NCBI GenBank assembly: GCA_964401045.1
Contig: CAYNXB010000008.1
Span: forward strand, 4,148 to 68,147
Source of the DNA: CAYNXB01 sp964401045
GTDB taxonomy: Bacteria; Pseudomonadota; Alphaproteobacteria; Sphingomonadales; Sphingomonadaceae
DNA length: 64,000 bases
Direction: 5' to 3'
Below, piece by piece: positions 42,781 through 51,035 of the stretch. Positions within the stretch are counted from its first letter, which is position 1; the number at the start of each line of letters is the position of its first letter. A model generated the notes under the pieces. That model ran no database searches, was not told the DNA's origin, and worked only from the letters and a program-made list of their open reading frames with translations. The position numbers and the translations under genes were made by a program.

Positions 42781-43895
42781 CGCTCGAACTCGCCGTCGTT
42801 CTTCCGACCCGCAACGAGCGGGGCAACATCGCACGGATGGTCGCGCGGCTGGAAAGTGTGCTCGGCCAGGGCGGCTGGGAAGCGATCTTCGTCGACGATG
42901 ACAGCCCGGACGGGACCGCCGACGAGATCCGCCGAATCGGCGCGAACGATCCGCGCGTGCGGGTGATCCAGCGCATCGGCCGCCGCGGCCTCGCGAGCGC
43001 GGCGATCGAGGGTATGTGCGCTACGGCCGCGCCGGTCGTCGCGGTGATGGATGCCGATCACCAGCACGATCCGGCGTTGCTGCCGATGATGCTCGAAGCG
43101 ATCCGCTCGGGCGAATACGATCTCGCCTATGCTTCGCGGTTCGCCGAGGGGGGGAGCGCGGCAGGCCTTTCGAGCGAGGCCCGCGAGAAGGGCTCGCGGC
43201 TCGCCAACTCGCTTGCGCGCAAGGTCACCGGGGTAACGCTGAGCGATCCGATGAGCGGTTATTTCATGCTTCGGGCCGACGCGTTGCGGAAGGACGCGCA
43301 CCGCCTCTCGGGGATCGGATTCAAGATCCTGCTCGATATCCTCGCCACTTCGGAGGTGCCGATGCGGGTGAAGGAATTCCCGCTCGAATTCGCCGCGCGG
43401 GCCGAGGGTGAGAGCAAGCTCGATCGCACCGTGGTGTTCGAATTCCTTGTCGGGCTCTACGACAAGTGGCTCGGGCAGATCATCCCCACGCGCTTCGCGC
43501 TGTTCGGCACGATCGGCGCGGCAGGCGTGGTGGTCCACATGACGGTGCTGTCGGCTTTCCTGGCGGCATTCGGCAGCGGTGCGCGCGAACAGCTCATCAC
43601 CGACTTCGAGATCGGCCAGACGATCGCCGCCGTGGTCGCGATGACGTTCAACTTCGTGCTCAACAATTTCCTCACTTATGCCGACAAGCGCCTGACCGGG
43701 TTCACGAATCTCCTGCGTGGTTGGCTTAAGTTCGCGCTCACCTGCTCGGTCGGGCTGCTCGCCAACATCGGTGTCGCGGCGGTGCTGGTGCGGATGGGGT
43801 TCCACGAATACCCGGCCGCGCTTTGCGGGATCGTGATCGGCGCGGTATGGAACTATGCGCTCTCCAGCAGGTTCGTGTGGGGGCGCTACGGTTAG
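42777..43895 (+). CDS. GT2 polyprenol-phosphate glycosyltransferase with C-terminal GtrA domain
   Basis: A 372-residue protein. The N-terminal GT2 domain resembles dolichol-phosphate mannose synthase: AVVLPTRNERGNI, FVDDDSPDGTADEIR, VMDADHQHDPALL, DPMSGYFMLR. Residues from about 240 form four membrane helices of the GtrA family (FALFGTIGAAGVVVHMTVL, MTFNFVLNNFLTY). It likely makes a polyprenyl-phosphate sugar and helps flip it. The start is GTG overlapping leuB. A PMT mannosyltransferase encoded nearby would use such a donor. Confidence 0.87.
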   Translation: MTLELAVVLPTRNERGNIARMVARLESVLGQGGWEAIFVDDDSPDGTADEIRRIGANDPRVRVIQRIGRRGLASAAIEGMCATAAPVVAVMDADHQHDPALLPMMLEAIRSGEYDLAYASRFAEGGSAAGLSSEAREKGSRLANSLARKVTGVTLSDPMSGYFMLRADALRKDAHRLSGIGFKILLDILATSEVPMRVKEFPLEFAARAEGESKLDRTVVFEFLVGLYDKWLGQIIPTRFALFGTIGAAGVVVHMTVLSAFLAAFGSGAREQLITDFEIGQTIAAVVAMTFNFVLNNFLTYADKRLTGFTNLLRGWLKFALTCSVGLLANIGVAAVLVRMGFHEYPAALCGIVIGAVWNYALSSRFVWGRYG

Positions 43896-43918
43896 GGGCG
43901 CGGGCAAGGGAGTTAGCG

Positions 43919-44101
43919 ATGAGCTTCATTCTCGGGATCGTTATTCTCGCACTCGACATCTGGGCACTAATGAACGTGTGGCAGAGCGGCACTTCCGACG
44001 GGGCCAAGATCGGCTGGACCATCGGCGTGATCATCTTTCCGGTGCTCGGCTTTCTGGTGTGGATTCTGGCCGGGCCGAAGCAGGCGCGCATCAGCGGCTA
44101 A
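43919..44101 (+). CDS. PLDc_N-type small membrane protein
   Basis: A 60-residue protein with two membrane helices (FILGIVILALDIWALMNVW and IGWTIGVIIFPVLGFLVWILAG). The pattern fits the PLDc_N family, named after the N-terminal part of some cardiolipin synthases but often found alone. The ATG at 43919 is preceded by GGGAGTTAGCG, a fair ribosome site. It ends 1 base before the convergent mannosyltransferase gene ends. Confidence 0.8.
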   Translation: MSFILGIVILALDIWALMNVWQSGTSDGAKIGWTIGVIIFPVLGFLVWILAGPKQARISG

Positions 44102-45376
44102 TCAGCGCCACCCGGCGTACCACATCCATTTCTCGAATGCTTGCGGCCCGTCGAGCGGGGCGGCACTGAGGATCGGGTAGAACCACGCGAACATCGCGAC
44201 CGAGATGGCCAGCGCCGCCAGCGGCACGACGCGCGAGCTGCGCTTCCAGAACTCGTCGAGCGCAAGCGCCAGCGCCGCCATCAGGAAGCAACTCGGCAGG
44301 AAGTAGTGGTAGTAGAACTGCACCGATTTCTCGGCGATGATCCAGAAGCCCAGGCTCGCGAAATAGAGCGCGAATACCGCTAGCGCGTCCCACCGCCGCC
44401 GCATCACACCGGCCCACGCGCACCACGCCAGCGCAATCAGGCCGACCAGCATCGAGAATGGATTACCGACCAGCAGCGCGCCGCGCTGCGCCCCGTCCAC
44501 GTTCTCGTAGAGATACCAGATCGCCCGGGTGTTCCCGACCCATTGGGTCCATGTGCTCTGGTAGGGATGGTGCTTCAGCGTCTGCATCTGCAGCGACAGC
44601 ATGTCCTTGTGATAGGCAATCAGCCCTTCGTCGCCGAGCGGCCGTTCGGCGTAGAAGTAGGCCGGCAGGAACGTCAGCGCATAGGCGACGAGCGGCACCA
44701 GCCCGAGCCATAGAGCTGCCTCCTGTAACCCGATGCCGGGGACCGGCGCGCCGCGCGTGGCGAACAGGAAGTTGCCACGTGCCGAGTGGATGCGAAAGGC
44801 GAGGAATGCCAGGCCCGGAAGCATCGCGACCGGGATGGCGTTCCATTTCGCGCCCATCGCGAAGCCGAACGCGATGCCGGCCAGCGCCAGCGGCAGCCGC
44901 GCCTTCTCCGGCTCACGCACCGCCGCCGCGCACAGCCACAGCGCGACCATCGCGAAGCTGACCATGAATATGTCGAGCATCGCGATGCGCGACTGGATGA
45001 ACAGCGGGATCGCCGTGGCGACGAGGATGCCCCCAGCGATCGTGGCGAAACGGGACAGGCTGGTGAACCACATCGCCCGCATGAACGCGAACAATGCCAG
45101 GGTGCCGAACAGCGCCGGGAAGATGCGCCAGCCAAACGGCCGATCCCCGAAAATCGCGATTCCCGCCGCGATCAGCTCCTTGCCGACCAGCGGATGCTCG
45201 CGATTGAGCGGGTGCTGAAGGGCGAGCATCGCGCGGGCGGCGGGCAGGTAATGCACCTCGTCGAAGAACGGCTTCGAAGGGATCGTCAGCCGCACCAGCA
45301 CCAGCAGCAGGAACGCGAACGCCACCACCGCGGTCCACCCGAACGGGTCCTTCTGATGTTCGGGGGGCACGGTCAT
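44102..45376 (-). CDS. PMT-family (GT39) protein mannosyltransferase-like membrane protein
   Basis: A 424-residue multi-pass protein of the dolichyl-phosphate-mannose protein mannosyltransferase family. The first lumen-facing loop has the catalytic acidic pair in PFFDEVHYLPAARAML and the NREHPLVGKELIAAG segment, both typical of PMT/ArnT-like enzymes. About ten membrane helices follow. It should transfer mannose or another sugar from a polyprenyl-phosphate donor to exported proteins. The GT2-GtrA gene next door probably makes that donor (inference). The ATG at 45376 removes a 31-residue upstream extension. Confidence 0.87.
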   Translation of the reverse strand: MTVPPEHQKDPFGWTAVVAFAFLLLVLVRLTIPSKPFFDEVHYLPAARAMLALQHPLNREHPLVGKELIAAGIAIFGDRPFGWRIFPALFGTLALFAFMRAMWFTSLSRFATIAGGILVATAIPLFIQSRIAMLDIFMVSFAMVALWLCAAAVREPEKARLPLALAGIAFGFAMGAKWNAIPVAMLPGLAFLAFRIHSARGNFLFATRGAPVPGIGLQEAALWLGLVPLVAYALTFLPAYFYAERPLGDEGLIAYHKDMLSLQMQTLKHHPYQSTWTQWVGNTRAIWYLYENVDGAQRGALLVGNPFSMLVGLIALAWCAWAGVMRRRWDALAVFALYFASLGFWIIAEKSVQFYYHYFLPSCFLMAALALALDEFWKRSSRVVPLAALAISVAMFAWFYPILSAAPLDGPQAFEKWMWYAGWR

Positions 45377-45458
45377 CTGACGCGACGATTTACCAGTCGC
45401 GCGCGCGCAAGCAAGCTGCGGCTTGCTCCTCGCGCGTGCTGCGAGTAGCGCCCGCCCC

Positions 45459-46667
45459 ATGAAGCGCACGACTGGTCAGGACCGTTCGATCACCCGCAAG
45501 TGGCGGCCCGCCACGCAAGCCGTCCGCGCCGGCACCTGGCGCAGTGAGCAGGGTGAGACGAGCGAGGCGCTGTTCTTCAACTCGGGCTATACTTACGACA
45601 CGGCCGGAACAGCCGCCGCCCGCTTTGCCGGCCAAGAGCCGGGCATGACTTATTCGCGCACGCAGAATCCCACCGTCCAGATGCTCGAGGAGCGCATCGC
45701 GATGATGGAGGGGGCAGAGGCGTGCCGAGTGCAAGCGAGCGGAATGGCGGCGATGACCGCCTCGATGCTTTCCCAGCTCTCTGCCGGGGACCATATGGTC
45801 ATCGCGCAGGCCGCATTTGGACCGACCCGCTGGGTCACGGACAATCTCCTGCCGCGCTTCGGCATCGCCGTGACTCCGATCGACGGGCGGGACCTCGATG
45901 CGTGGAAGGCCGCGATCAGGCCCAACACCAAGGTGTTCTTCTTCGAAACGCCCGCCAATCCGACGATGGACCTGGTCGACATCGCTGCGGTCTGCGCGCT
46001 GGCGCGTGAAAACGGCATCGTCAGCGTGGTCGATAATGCCTTCGCCACCGCCGCGTTGCAACGCCCCCTCGATCTCGGCGCGGATGTGGTCGCCTACGCC
46101 GCGACCAAGCTGATGGATGGCCAGGGCAGGGTGTTGGCCGGTGCCGTGTGCGGTTCCAAGAAGTTCATCGACGAGGTGCTGTTGCCGTTCCAGCGCAACA
46201 CCGGGCCGATCCTCTCTCCGTTCAACGCCTGGGTGGTGATCAAGGGGCTGGAGACGCTCGATCTGAGAGCCCACCGGCAGGCGGACAATGCGCTGGAAGT
46301 CGCTCGCTTCCTCGAAGCAAGGGTGGCGCGCGTGCTCCACCCCGGGCTGCCGAGCCATCCGCAGCACGCTCTCGCGCAACGGCAGATGGTCAAAGCCGGG
46401 TCGATCTTCGCGTTCGAGATCGACGGTGGCCGTGAGAAAGCCCACGCGATTCTCGACGCGCTGGAGCTGATCGATATCTCCAACAATATCGGCGATGCGA
46501 AGTCGCTGATGACGCACCCGTCATCGACCACCCATTCGAGCCTCTCCGAAGACGTCCGGCAGGCGATGGGCGTGGGGCAGGGGATGCTCCGCCTCAGCGT
46601 CGGGCTGGAAGATCCGGCCGATTTGATCGAAGATCTCGACCAGGCGTTAACAAAAGTCAGCCTTTGA
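45459..46667 (+). CDS. metZ: O-succinylhomoserine sulfhydrylase
   Basis: A 402-residue PLP enzyme of the Cys/Met metabolism family that makes homocysteine directly from O-succinylhomoserine and sulfide. PLP lysine is K217 in AATKLMDGQGRVLAG. Other blocks: YSRTQNPTVQMLEERIA, EACRVQASGMAAMTA, FFETPANPTMDLVDI, SLMTHPSSTTHSSL. The GQGR after the lysine is typical of MetZ rather than MetB or MetC. Start at 45459 chosen by homology; the frame is open to 45423. Confidence 0.93.
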   Translation: MKRTTGQDRSITRKWRPATQAVRAGTWRSEQGETSEALFFNSGYTYDTAGTAAARFAGQEPGMTYSRTQNPTVQMLEERIAMMEGAEACRVQASGMAAMTASMLSQLSAGDHMVIAQAAFGPTRWVTDNLLPRFGIAVTPIDGRDLDAWKAAIRPNTKVFFFETPANPTMDLVDIAAVCALARENGIVSVVDNAFATAALQRPLDLGADVVAYAATKLMDGQGRVLAGAVCGSKKFIDEVLLPFQRNTGPILSPFNAWVVIKGLETLDLRAHRQADNALEVARFLEARVARVLHPGLPSHPQHALAQRQMVKAGSIFAFEIDGGREKAHAILDALELIDISNNIGDAKSLMTHPSSTTHSSLSEDVRQAMGVGQGMLRLSVGLEDPADLIEDLDQALTKVSL

Positions 46668-46767
46668 TTTCAGCCTGCTAGGCGAATTGATTCGCTATTC
46701 GGGCGTATCGTCGCTAGCGGCGCGCGATGAAATCCGCTGTCATTTTGCGTCAGAGGGGAAGGAGCTA

Positions 46768-48114
46768 ATGCAGGCGCAGGACTTCTTCACTGCGCTGGTC
46801 GAGTCCGCGGACGTCGGGATCGTCGCCAAGGACCTCGACGGCGTGGTCATCACCTGGAATCCCGCTGCCGAACGGCTGTTCGGCTATAGCTCCGCGGAGA
46901 TGGTCGGCCAGTCGATTCGCCGCCTGCTACCGCCCGACCGCCAGAACGAGGAGGACGAGATCCTCGCCCGCATCCGTGCCGGGGAGCGGATCGACCAGTT
47001 CTTCACGCGGCGTCTGCGCAAGGACGGGCAGTTGCTCGATGTGCAGGTGTCGATCTCCCCGGTCCGCGATGCCGCGGGAACGATCGTCGGCGCGAGCAAA
47101 ATCGCGCGCGACGCCAGTGCGCTGGTCGAGGCGCGGCGCAAGCTGGAGGAAAGCGAGCGCCGCTTCCGCCAGATGGCCGACAACATCTCGCAGCTTGCCT
47201 GGATCACCGATGCGCAGGGCAAGTTCGTATGGGTCAACCAGCGGTTCGAGGAGTTCTCCGGCTATACCGTCGAAGACATGCTCGAAGGCGTGCGCGACAA
47301 GCTCGTCCATCCCGATCACGTCGATCAGGTTTACGCAGAGTTCCGGCGCGCGATCGGCGCGGGCGAGGATTACGAAGACCTGTTCCCGATGCGCTCCGTC
47401 GAAGGGGAGTATCGCTGGTTCCTGTCGCGGGCCCTGCCGATCCGCGATGCCGAGGGGAACATCTCCGAATGGTTCGGCACCAACACCGACGTGACCGAAC
47501 AGCGCGAGAACTCGGAGCAGATCCGTCTGCTGCTGCACGAGGTCAACCATCGTTCGAAGAACATGCTCGCCACGGTCCAGGCGCTGGCGCGCAAGACCAG
47601 CTGCGAGGACGCGAGCTTCATCGAGCGGTTCGAGCGCCGCATCGCCGCGCTCGCCGTCAACCAGGATATTCTCGTACGGCGAGAGTGGCGCGAGGTCCCG
47701 CTGGAAGAGCTGGTGCGCCTGCAGTTGCGCTTCGTCGATCAGACCGACGATCACTTGCGCATCGGGGGGCCGCCCTATTCGCTGTCGCCGCGTGCCGCTC
47801 AGATCATCGGCATGGCATTGCACGAGCTGGCGACCAATTCGCTCAAGTACGGCGCGCTGTCGTCCGACGAGGGCTCGGTCGAGATCGGCTGGAAGTGCAG
47901 CGAGGCCAAGTTCAAGATGTGGTGGCACGAGCGCGGCGGCCCGCCGGTTGCCGAGCCGCAGCGTTCGGGCTTCGGCACGATGCTGATCCGCGACGTGCCT
48001 CGTAGCTCGCTTGCAGCCTCTGTGACGATGAATTTCGAACCCGAAGGGCTCTGCTGGCAGATCGAGGCGCCGGCCGCTGCGCTCAGCGTGGAGCCGGAAA
48101 TTCCGGTAGACTAG
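46768..48114 (+). CDS. PAS-PAS-HWE sensor histidine kinase
   Basis: A 448-residue soluble kinase. Two PAS domains (about 5-115 with GIVAKDLDGVVITWNPAAERLFGYS, and 135-245 with AWITDAQGKFVWVNQRFEEFSGYT) precede an HWE/HisKA_2-type transmitter. The phosphoacceptor is H261 in LLHEVNHRSKNMLATVQAL; the ATPase part has the N-box LHELATNSLKYGAL and the HWE motif WWHERGGPPV. The ATG at 46768 has an excellent GGAAGGAGCTA ribosome site; a TTG at 46687 is less likely. Such kinases often act in the general stress response of alphaproteobacteria. No response regulator gene adjoins it. Confidence 0.92.
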   Translation: MQAQDFFTALVESADVGIVAKDLDGVVITWNPAAERLFGYSSAEMVGQSIRRLLPPDRQNEEDEILARIRAGERIDQFFTRRLRKDGQLLDVQVSISPVRDAAGTIVGASKIARDASALVEARRKLEESERRFRQMADNISQLAWITDAQGKFVWVNQRFEEFSGYTVEDMLEGVRDKLVHPDHVDQVYAEFRRAIGAGEDYEDLFPMRSVEGEYRWFLSRALPIRDAEGNISEWFGTNTDVTEQRENSEQIRLLLHEVNHRSKNMLATVQALARKTSCEDASFIERFERRIAALAVNQDILVRREWREVPLEELVRLQLRFVDQTDDHLRIGGPPYSLSPRAAQIIGMALHELATNSLKYGALSSDEGSVEIGWKCSEAKFKMWWHERGGPPVAEPQRSGFGTMLIRDVPRSSLAASVTMNFEPEGLCWQIEAPAAALSVEPEIPVD

Positions 48115-48195
48115 GGTAACTGCGCATAAGTCAGTACCCGCGCGGTTCAACGCGAAGGGCTTGTGGCGCAAGCGAATCCGGGTAGGCTCGCGGTC

Positions 48196-48606
48196 ATGCA
48201 AGACGTGATGAAGAGCCTGTTCCAGCACGCCGCGATGACGGACGGTCTCACCGTCCGCGTGGCGGTGAGCTTCATGCCCGAGCAGAGCCATGCTGCCGCC
48301 GGCAAGTGGTTCTGGGCCTATCACATCCGTATCGAAAACCACGCGGGGGAGACGGTGCAGCTGCTCTCGCGCCACTGGCGAATCACCGATGCGCGCGGGA
48401 TGGTCAACATCGTCGACGGCGAAGGAGTGGTGGGCGAGACGCCGGTGCTCCGGCCGGGCCAGTCGCACGATTACGTCTCGGGCTGCCCGCTGACCACGCC
48501 GCATGGTTCGATGGAAGGCCACTACACCTTCCGCCGCAGCGACGGCACGCTGTTCGAGGCGGCGATCCCGTTCTTCCCGCTGGCCGCGCCGGCCGAGGCT
48601 AACTGA
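48196..48606 (+). CDS. apaG: ApaG domain protein
   Basis: A 136-residue protein with the ApaG fibronectin-like fold: GLTVRVAVSFMPEQSHAAAGKWFWAYHIRIENHAGETVQLLSRHWRITDARG, VVGETPVLRPGQSHDYVSGCPL and MEGHYTFRRSDGTLFEAAIPFFPL. ApaG is linked to Co2+/Mg2+ tolerance and is often next to rsmA, but here it is separate by about 35 kb. Start ATG 48196; GTG 48163 and ATG 48208 are alternatives. Confidence 0.93.
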   Translation: MQDVMKSLFQHAAMTDGLTVRVAVSFMPEQSHAAAGKWFWAYHIRIENHAGETVQLLSRHWRITDARGMVNIVDGEGVVGETPVLRPGQSHDYVSGCPLTTPHGSMEGHYTFRRSDGTLFEAAIPFFPLAAPAEAN

Positions 48607-48651
48607 GCCGCGGGGTCGACAAGCGGGGCCCCAATACCTAGCTTCCCGGGG

Positions 48652-49032
48652 GTGATAGCCCGCCTGCGCCCCCTGCGATCGCATCGCTTCCTCGTCTGGT
48701 CCTGGGCGATGCTGCTGGTGATCCTGATCTCGGCGGCGCCGGATGGCGGCGCGCCGGGCAGCCGCCCGATCGGTTCGGCGTTTGATCCGGCGACTTCCGC
48801 AGTGGCGGTCGCTCGAAAGAATCCCCGCGTCGCGGCGATGGCGCTGGCGGACGATGAGCGGCCGCCTCCGCCGCTGGTGGGTGCAAGCGGCCTCGCCGCG
48901 CCGGCCCTGCCAACGATCGCTTCTCTCAACTATCCTGTGAGCCCGCCGCAGCGCGTTGCCCATTCGCGCGCGGCGGGCGATCCGCGCTCACTGACCCGCG
49001 CACACGGCGCACGCGCGCCGCCCGTCGCTTAA
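48652..49032 (+). CDS. Hypothetical membrane-anchored protein
   Basis: A 126-codon frame with a GTG start. It has a basic N-terminus, one hydrophobic segment (FLVWSWAMLLVILISAAPDGG) and a Pro/Ala/Arg-rich remainder with no recognisable domain. The hydrophobic anchor argues for coding; the low-complexity tail and weak ribosome site argue against. It lies between apaG and a short membrane peptide gene. Confidence 0.42.
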   Translation: MIARLRPLRSHRFLVWSWAMLLVILISAAPDGGAPGSRPIGSAFDPATSAVAVARKNPRVAAMALADDERPPPPLVGASGLAAPALPTIASLNYPVSPPQRVAHSRAAGDPRSLTRAHGARAPPVA

Positions 49033-49125
49033 ATCCGATCCTGCCGCATCGACGGCAGACATTCCTATCCGTCGCCGCGGCGCTCGCGACCGCGACGTTC
49101 GCGGTGCGGAACACGGAGAAGAATC

Positions 49126-49233
49126 ATGAAACGAGATCCTGGCAGGCCGCGCTGGTTCGCACCTGCAGTGCTCGTCTCGGCGGTTTCGGCGGGAGGGCTT
49201 CTCGGGCTCCTGTTCGCCCTGACTGTCGAATGA
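49126..49233 (+). CDS. 35-residue single-pass membrane peptide
   Basis: A short frame beginning MKRDPGRPRWFAPAVLVSAV and ending in LLGLLFALTVE: a basic N-terminus and one hydrophobic helix. A GGAG ribosome site lies upstream of the ATG. It ends 58 bases before the cation antiporter gene and may share its transcript. Similar short membrane peptides accompany respiratory or transport genes, but no family is recognised. Confidence 0.6.
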   Translation: MKRDPGRPRWFAPAVLVSAVSAGGLLGLLFALTVE

Positions 49234-49291
49234 CGAAACGAAGCGGGGCGCGGCAATGCGTCCGCGTCCCGCTCATTATCCGGAGTAGCGC

Positions 49292-50917
49292 TTGCCCCAT
49301 CACACCCCGCTGATCGCCACCATCGTCGCCGGCTTCGTCTTCGCATTCATCATGGGGGCGATCGCCCACCGCCTGCGGGTCTCGCCGATTGCCGGATACC
49401 TGCTGGCCGGCGTGATCGTTGGCCCGTTCACGCCCGGGATCGTCGCCGATTCCGGCCTCGCCAATGAGCTAGCGGAGATCGGCGTGATCCTGCTGATGTT
49501 CGGCGTCGGCTTGCATTTTTCCCTGCGTGATCTGCTTTCCGTAAAGCGGATCGCGGTGCCGGGGGCGATCGTCCAGATCGCCGTCGCCACAGTGCTTGGC
49601 GTGGGCCTTGCGCTGTGGCTCGGATGGACACCCGTGGCGGGGCTGGTGTTCGGCCTTGCGCTGTCGGTCGCGAGTACTGTGGTGCTGCTGCGGGCGATGC
49701 AGGCGCGGAATCTCATCAACACAGAGCGTGGGCGGATCGCGGTCGGCTGGCTGATCGTCGAGGACTTGGCGACCGTTGTCGCGCTGGTGCTGTTGCCGCC
49801 GATCGCACTGGCAGTGAACGGGCAGGCGGGAAGCGGAGGCGCCGCCATCGCCGCGGCGCTCGGCATGACCGCGCTCAAGGTCGGCGGGTTTATCGCCTTC
49901 ATGCTCATCGTCGCGCGCCGGGTGATACCAGCGGCGCTGCACTGGGTGGCGCACACTGGCTCACGCGAGCTGTTCCGCCTCGCTGTGCTGGCGATCGCGC
50001 TCGGCGTCGCGTTCGGCGCAGCGCTGGTGTTCGATGTGTCGTTTGCGCTGGGCGCATTCTTCGCCGGCATGATTCTCGGCGAGACCCAGCTCGGCCGCCG
50101 CGCCGCGGAAGAGACGCTACCGCTGCGGGACGCGTTCGCGGTCCTGTTCTTCGTCTCGGTCGGCATGCTGTTCGATCCCCGGGTGGTGATCGAGCAGCCG
50201 TGGCCGCTGCTGGCGACCGTGGCGATCATCGTGTTCGGCAAGTCGATCGCCGCGTTCGCCATCGTGCGCGCATTCGGCCATCCGACGCGCACCGCGCTGA
50301 CGATCTCGGCGAGCCTCGCGCAGATCGGCGAGTTCTCGTTCATCCTCGCGGGGTTGGGGGCGGAACTGGGGCTGCTTCCGCCCGAAGGCCGCGACCTGAT
50401 CCTTGCCGGCGCGATCTTCTCGATCCTCGCCAACCCGTTCATCTTCGCAGCCGTGGTCGGCAAGGCCGACGACGTGCGTCGCACGGTCGCGAGCGAGCAG
50501 GCGATGAAAACGCATACCTCGCGCGGCCAGACCGTGTTGATCGGTTACGGCCGAGTCGGCACCCTGATCGCGCAAGGCGTCGGGTCCGGGCTGACGATTA
50601 TCGAGGAAGAGCCCGATCTCGCCGACGAGGCGCGGGACAACGGCTTCCACGTGGTGGTCGGCAACGCGGCATCCGACGAGGTGCTCCGCGCAGCGGGCAT
50701 CGTCGAAGCCGGGCAACTGGTCCTCGCCATTCCCGAGGGCTTCGAAGCGGGGGCAATCGCCGAGCGCGCACGTGCAGTGAACCCTACGTTGCGAATCCTT
50801 GCCCGGGCTCATTCGGACGAGGAGGTCGTCCACCTCGAACTCCATGGCGCGGACTACGTGGTGATGGGCGAACGCGAGATCGCCAGGCGGTTGCTCACGC
50901 TGCTCGGGACCGCCTGA
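49292..50917 (+). CDS. CPA2 family K+/H+ antiporter, YbaL/KefB-like
   Basis: A 541-residue membrane antiporter. The N-terminal 390 residues hold about 12 membrane helices (HHTPLIATIVAGFVFAFIMGAIAHRLRVSP, GYLLAGVIVGPFTPG, LAEIGVILLMFGVGLHFSL, IGWLIVEDLATVVALVLLPP). A TrkA-N NAD-binding domain follows (TVLIGYGRVGTLIAQG, residues about 415-535), which gates transport. It is closest to E. coli YbaL. The start is TTG at 49292 with GGAG seven bases upstream; no ATG nearby fits. Confidence 0.92.
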   Translation: MPHHTPLIATIVAGFVFAFIMGAIAHRLRVSPIAGYLLAGVIVGPFTPGIVADSGLANELAEIGVILLMFGVGLHFSLRDLLSVKRIAVPGAIVQIAVATVLGVGLALWLGWTPVAGLVFGLALSVASTVVLLRAMQARNLINTERGRIAVGWLIVEDLATVVALVLLPPIALAVNGQAGSGGAAIAAALGMTALKVGGFIAFMLIVARRVIPAALHWVAHTGSRELFRLAVLAIALGVAFGAALVFDVSFALGAFFAGMILGETQLGRRAAEETLPLRDAFAVLFFVSVGMLFDPRVVIEQPWPLLATVAIIVFGKSIAAFAIVRAFGHPTRTALTISASLAQIGEFSFILAGLGAELGLLPPEGRDLILAGAIFSILANPFIFAAVVGKADDVRRTVASEQAMKTHTSRGQTVLIGYGRVGTLIAQGVGSGLTIIEEEPDLADEARDNGFHVVVGNAASDEVLRAAGIVEAGQLVLAIPEGFEAGAIAERARAVNPTLRILARAHSDEEVVHLELHGADYVVMGEREIARRLLTLLGTA

Positions 50918-50964
50918 GCGCGCGCGACCTTTTTCTGACACTTTCCACAGTACCCGCAACGCAA

Positions 50965-50995
50965 CAGTCACGAGACGGTCAACGGCGAGTCACGA
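50965..50995 (+). promoter_or_regulatory. Possible PhoB box upstream of the receptor-phytase genes
   Basis: Three copies of GTCA start at 50967, 50978 and 50989, exactly 11 bases apart, within CAGTCAC, CGGTCAA and GAGTCAC, each separated by 4 bases. This is the 7+4 layout of a Pho box (consensus repeat CTGTCAT). The match is imperfect in the first two bases of each unit. It lies about 45 bases before the TonB-receptor ATG. Confidence 0.42.
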
Positions 50996-51035
50996 AGCGA
51001 ACCTAGGCGCGCTCCCGACAGGGAGGTTCCGACCT

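Noticed and set aside
46927..48963. 678-codon antisense frame opposite the histidine kinase and apaG
   Set aside because: It mirrors two certain genes, has shadow-like composition rich in Arg, His and Asp, and crosses several gene boundaries.
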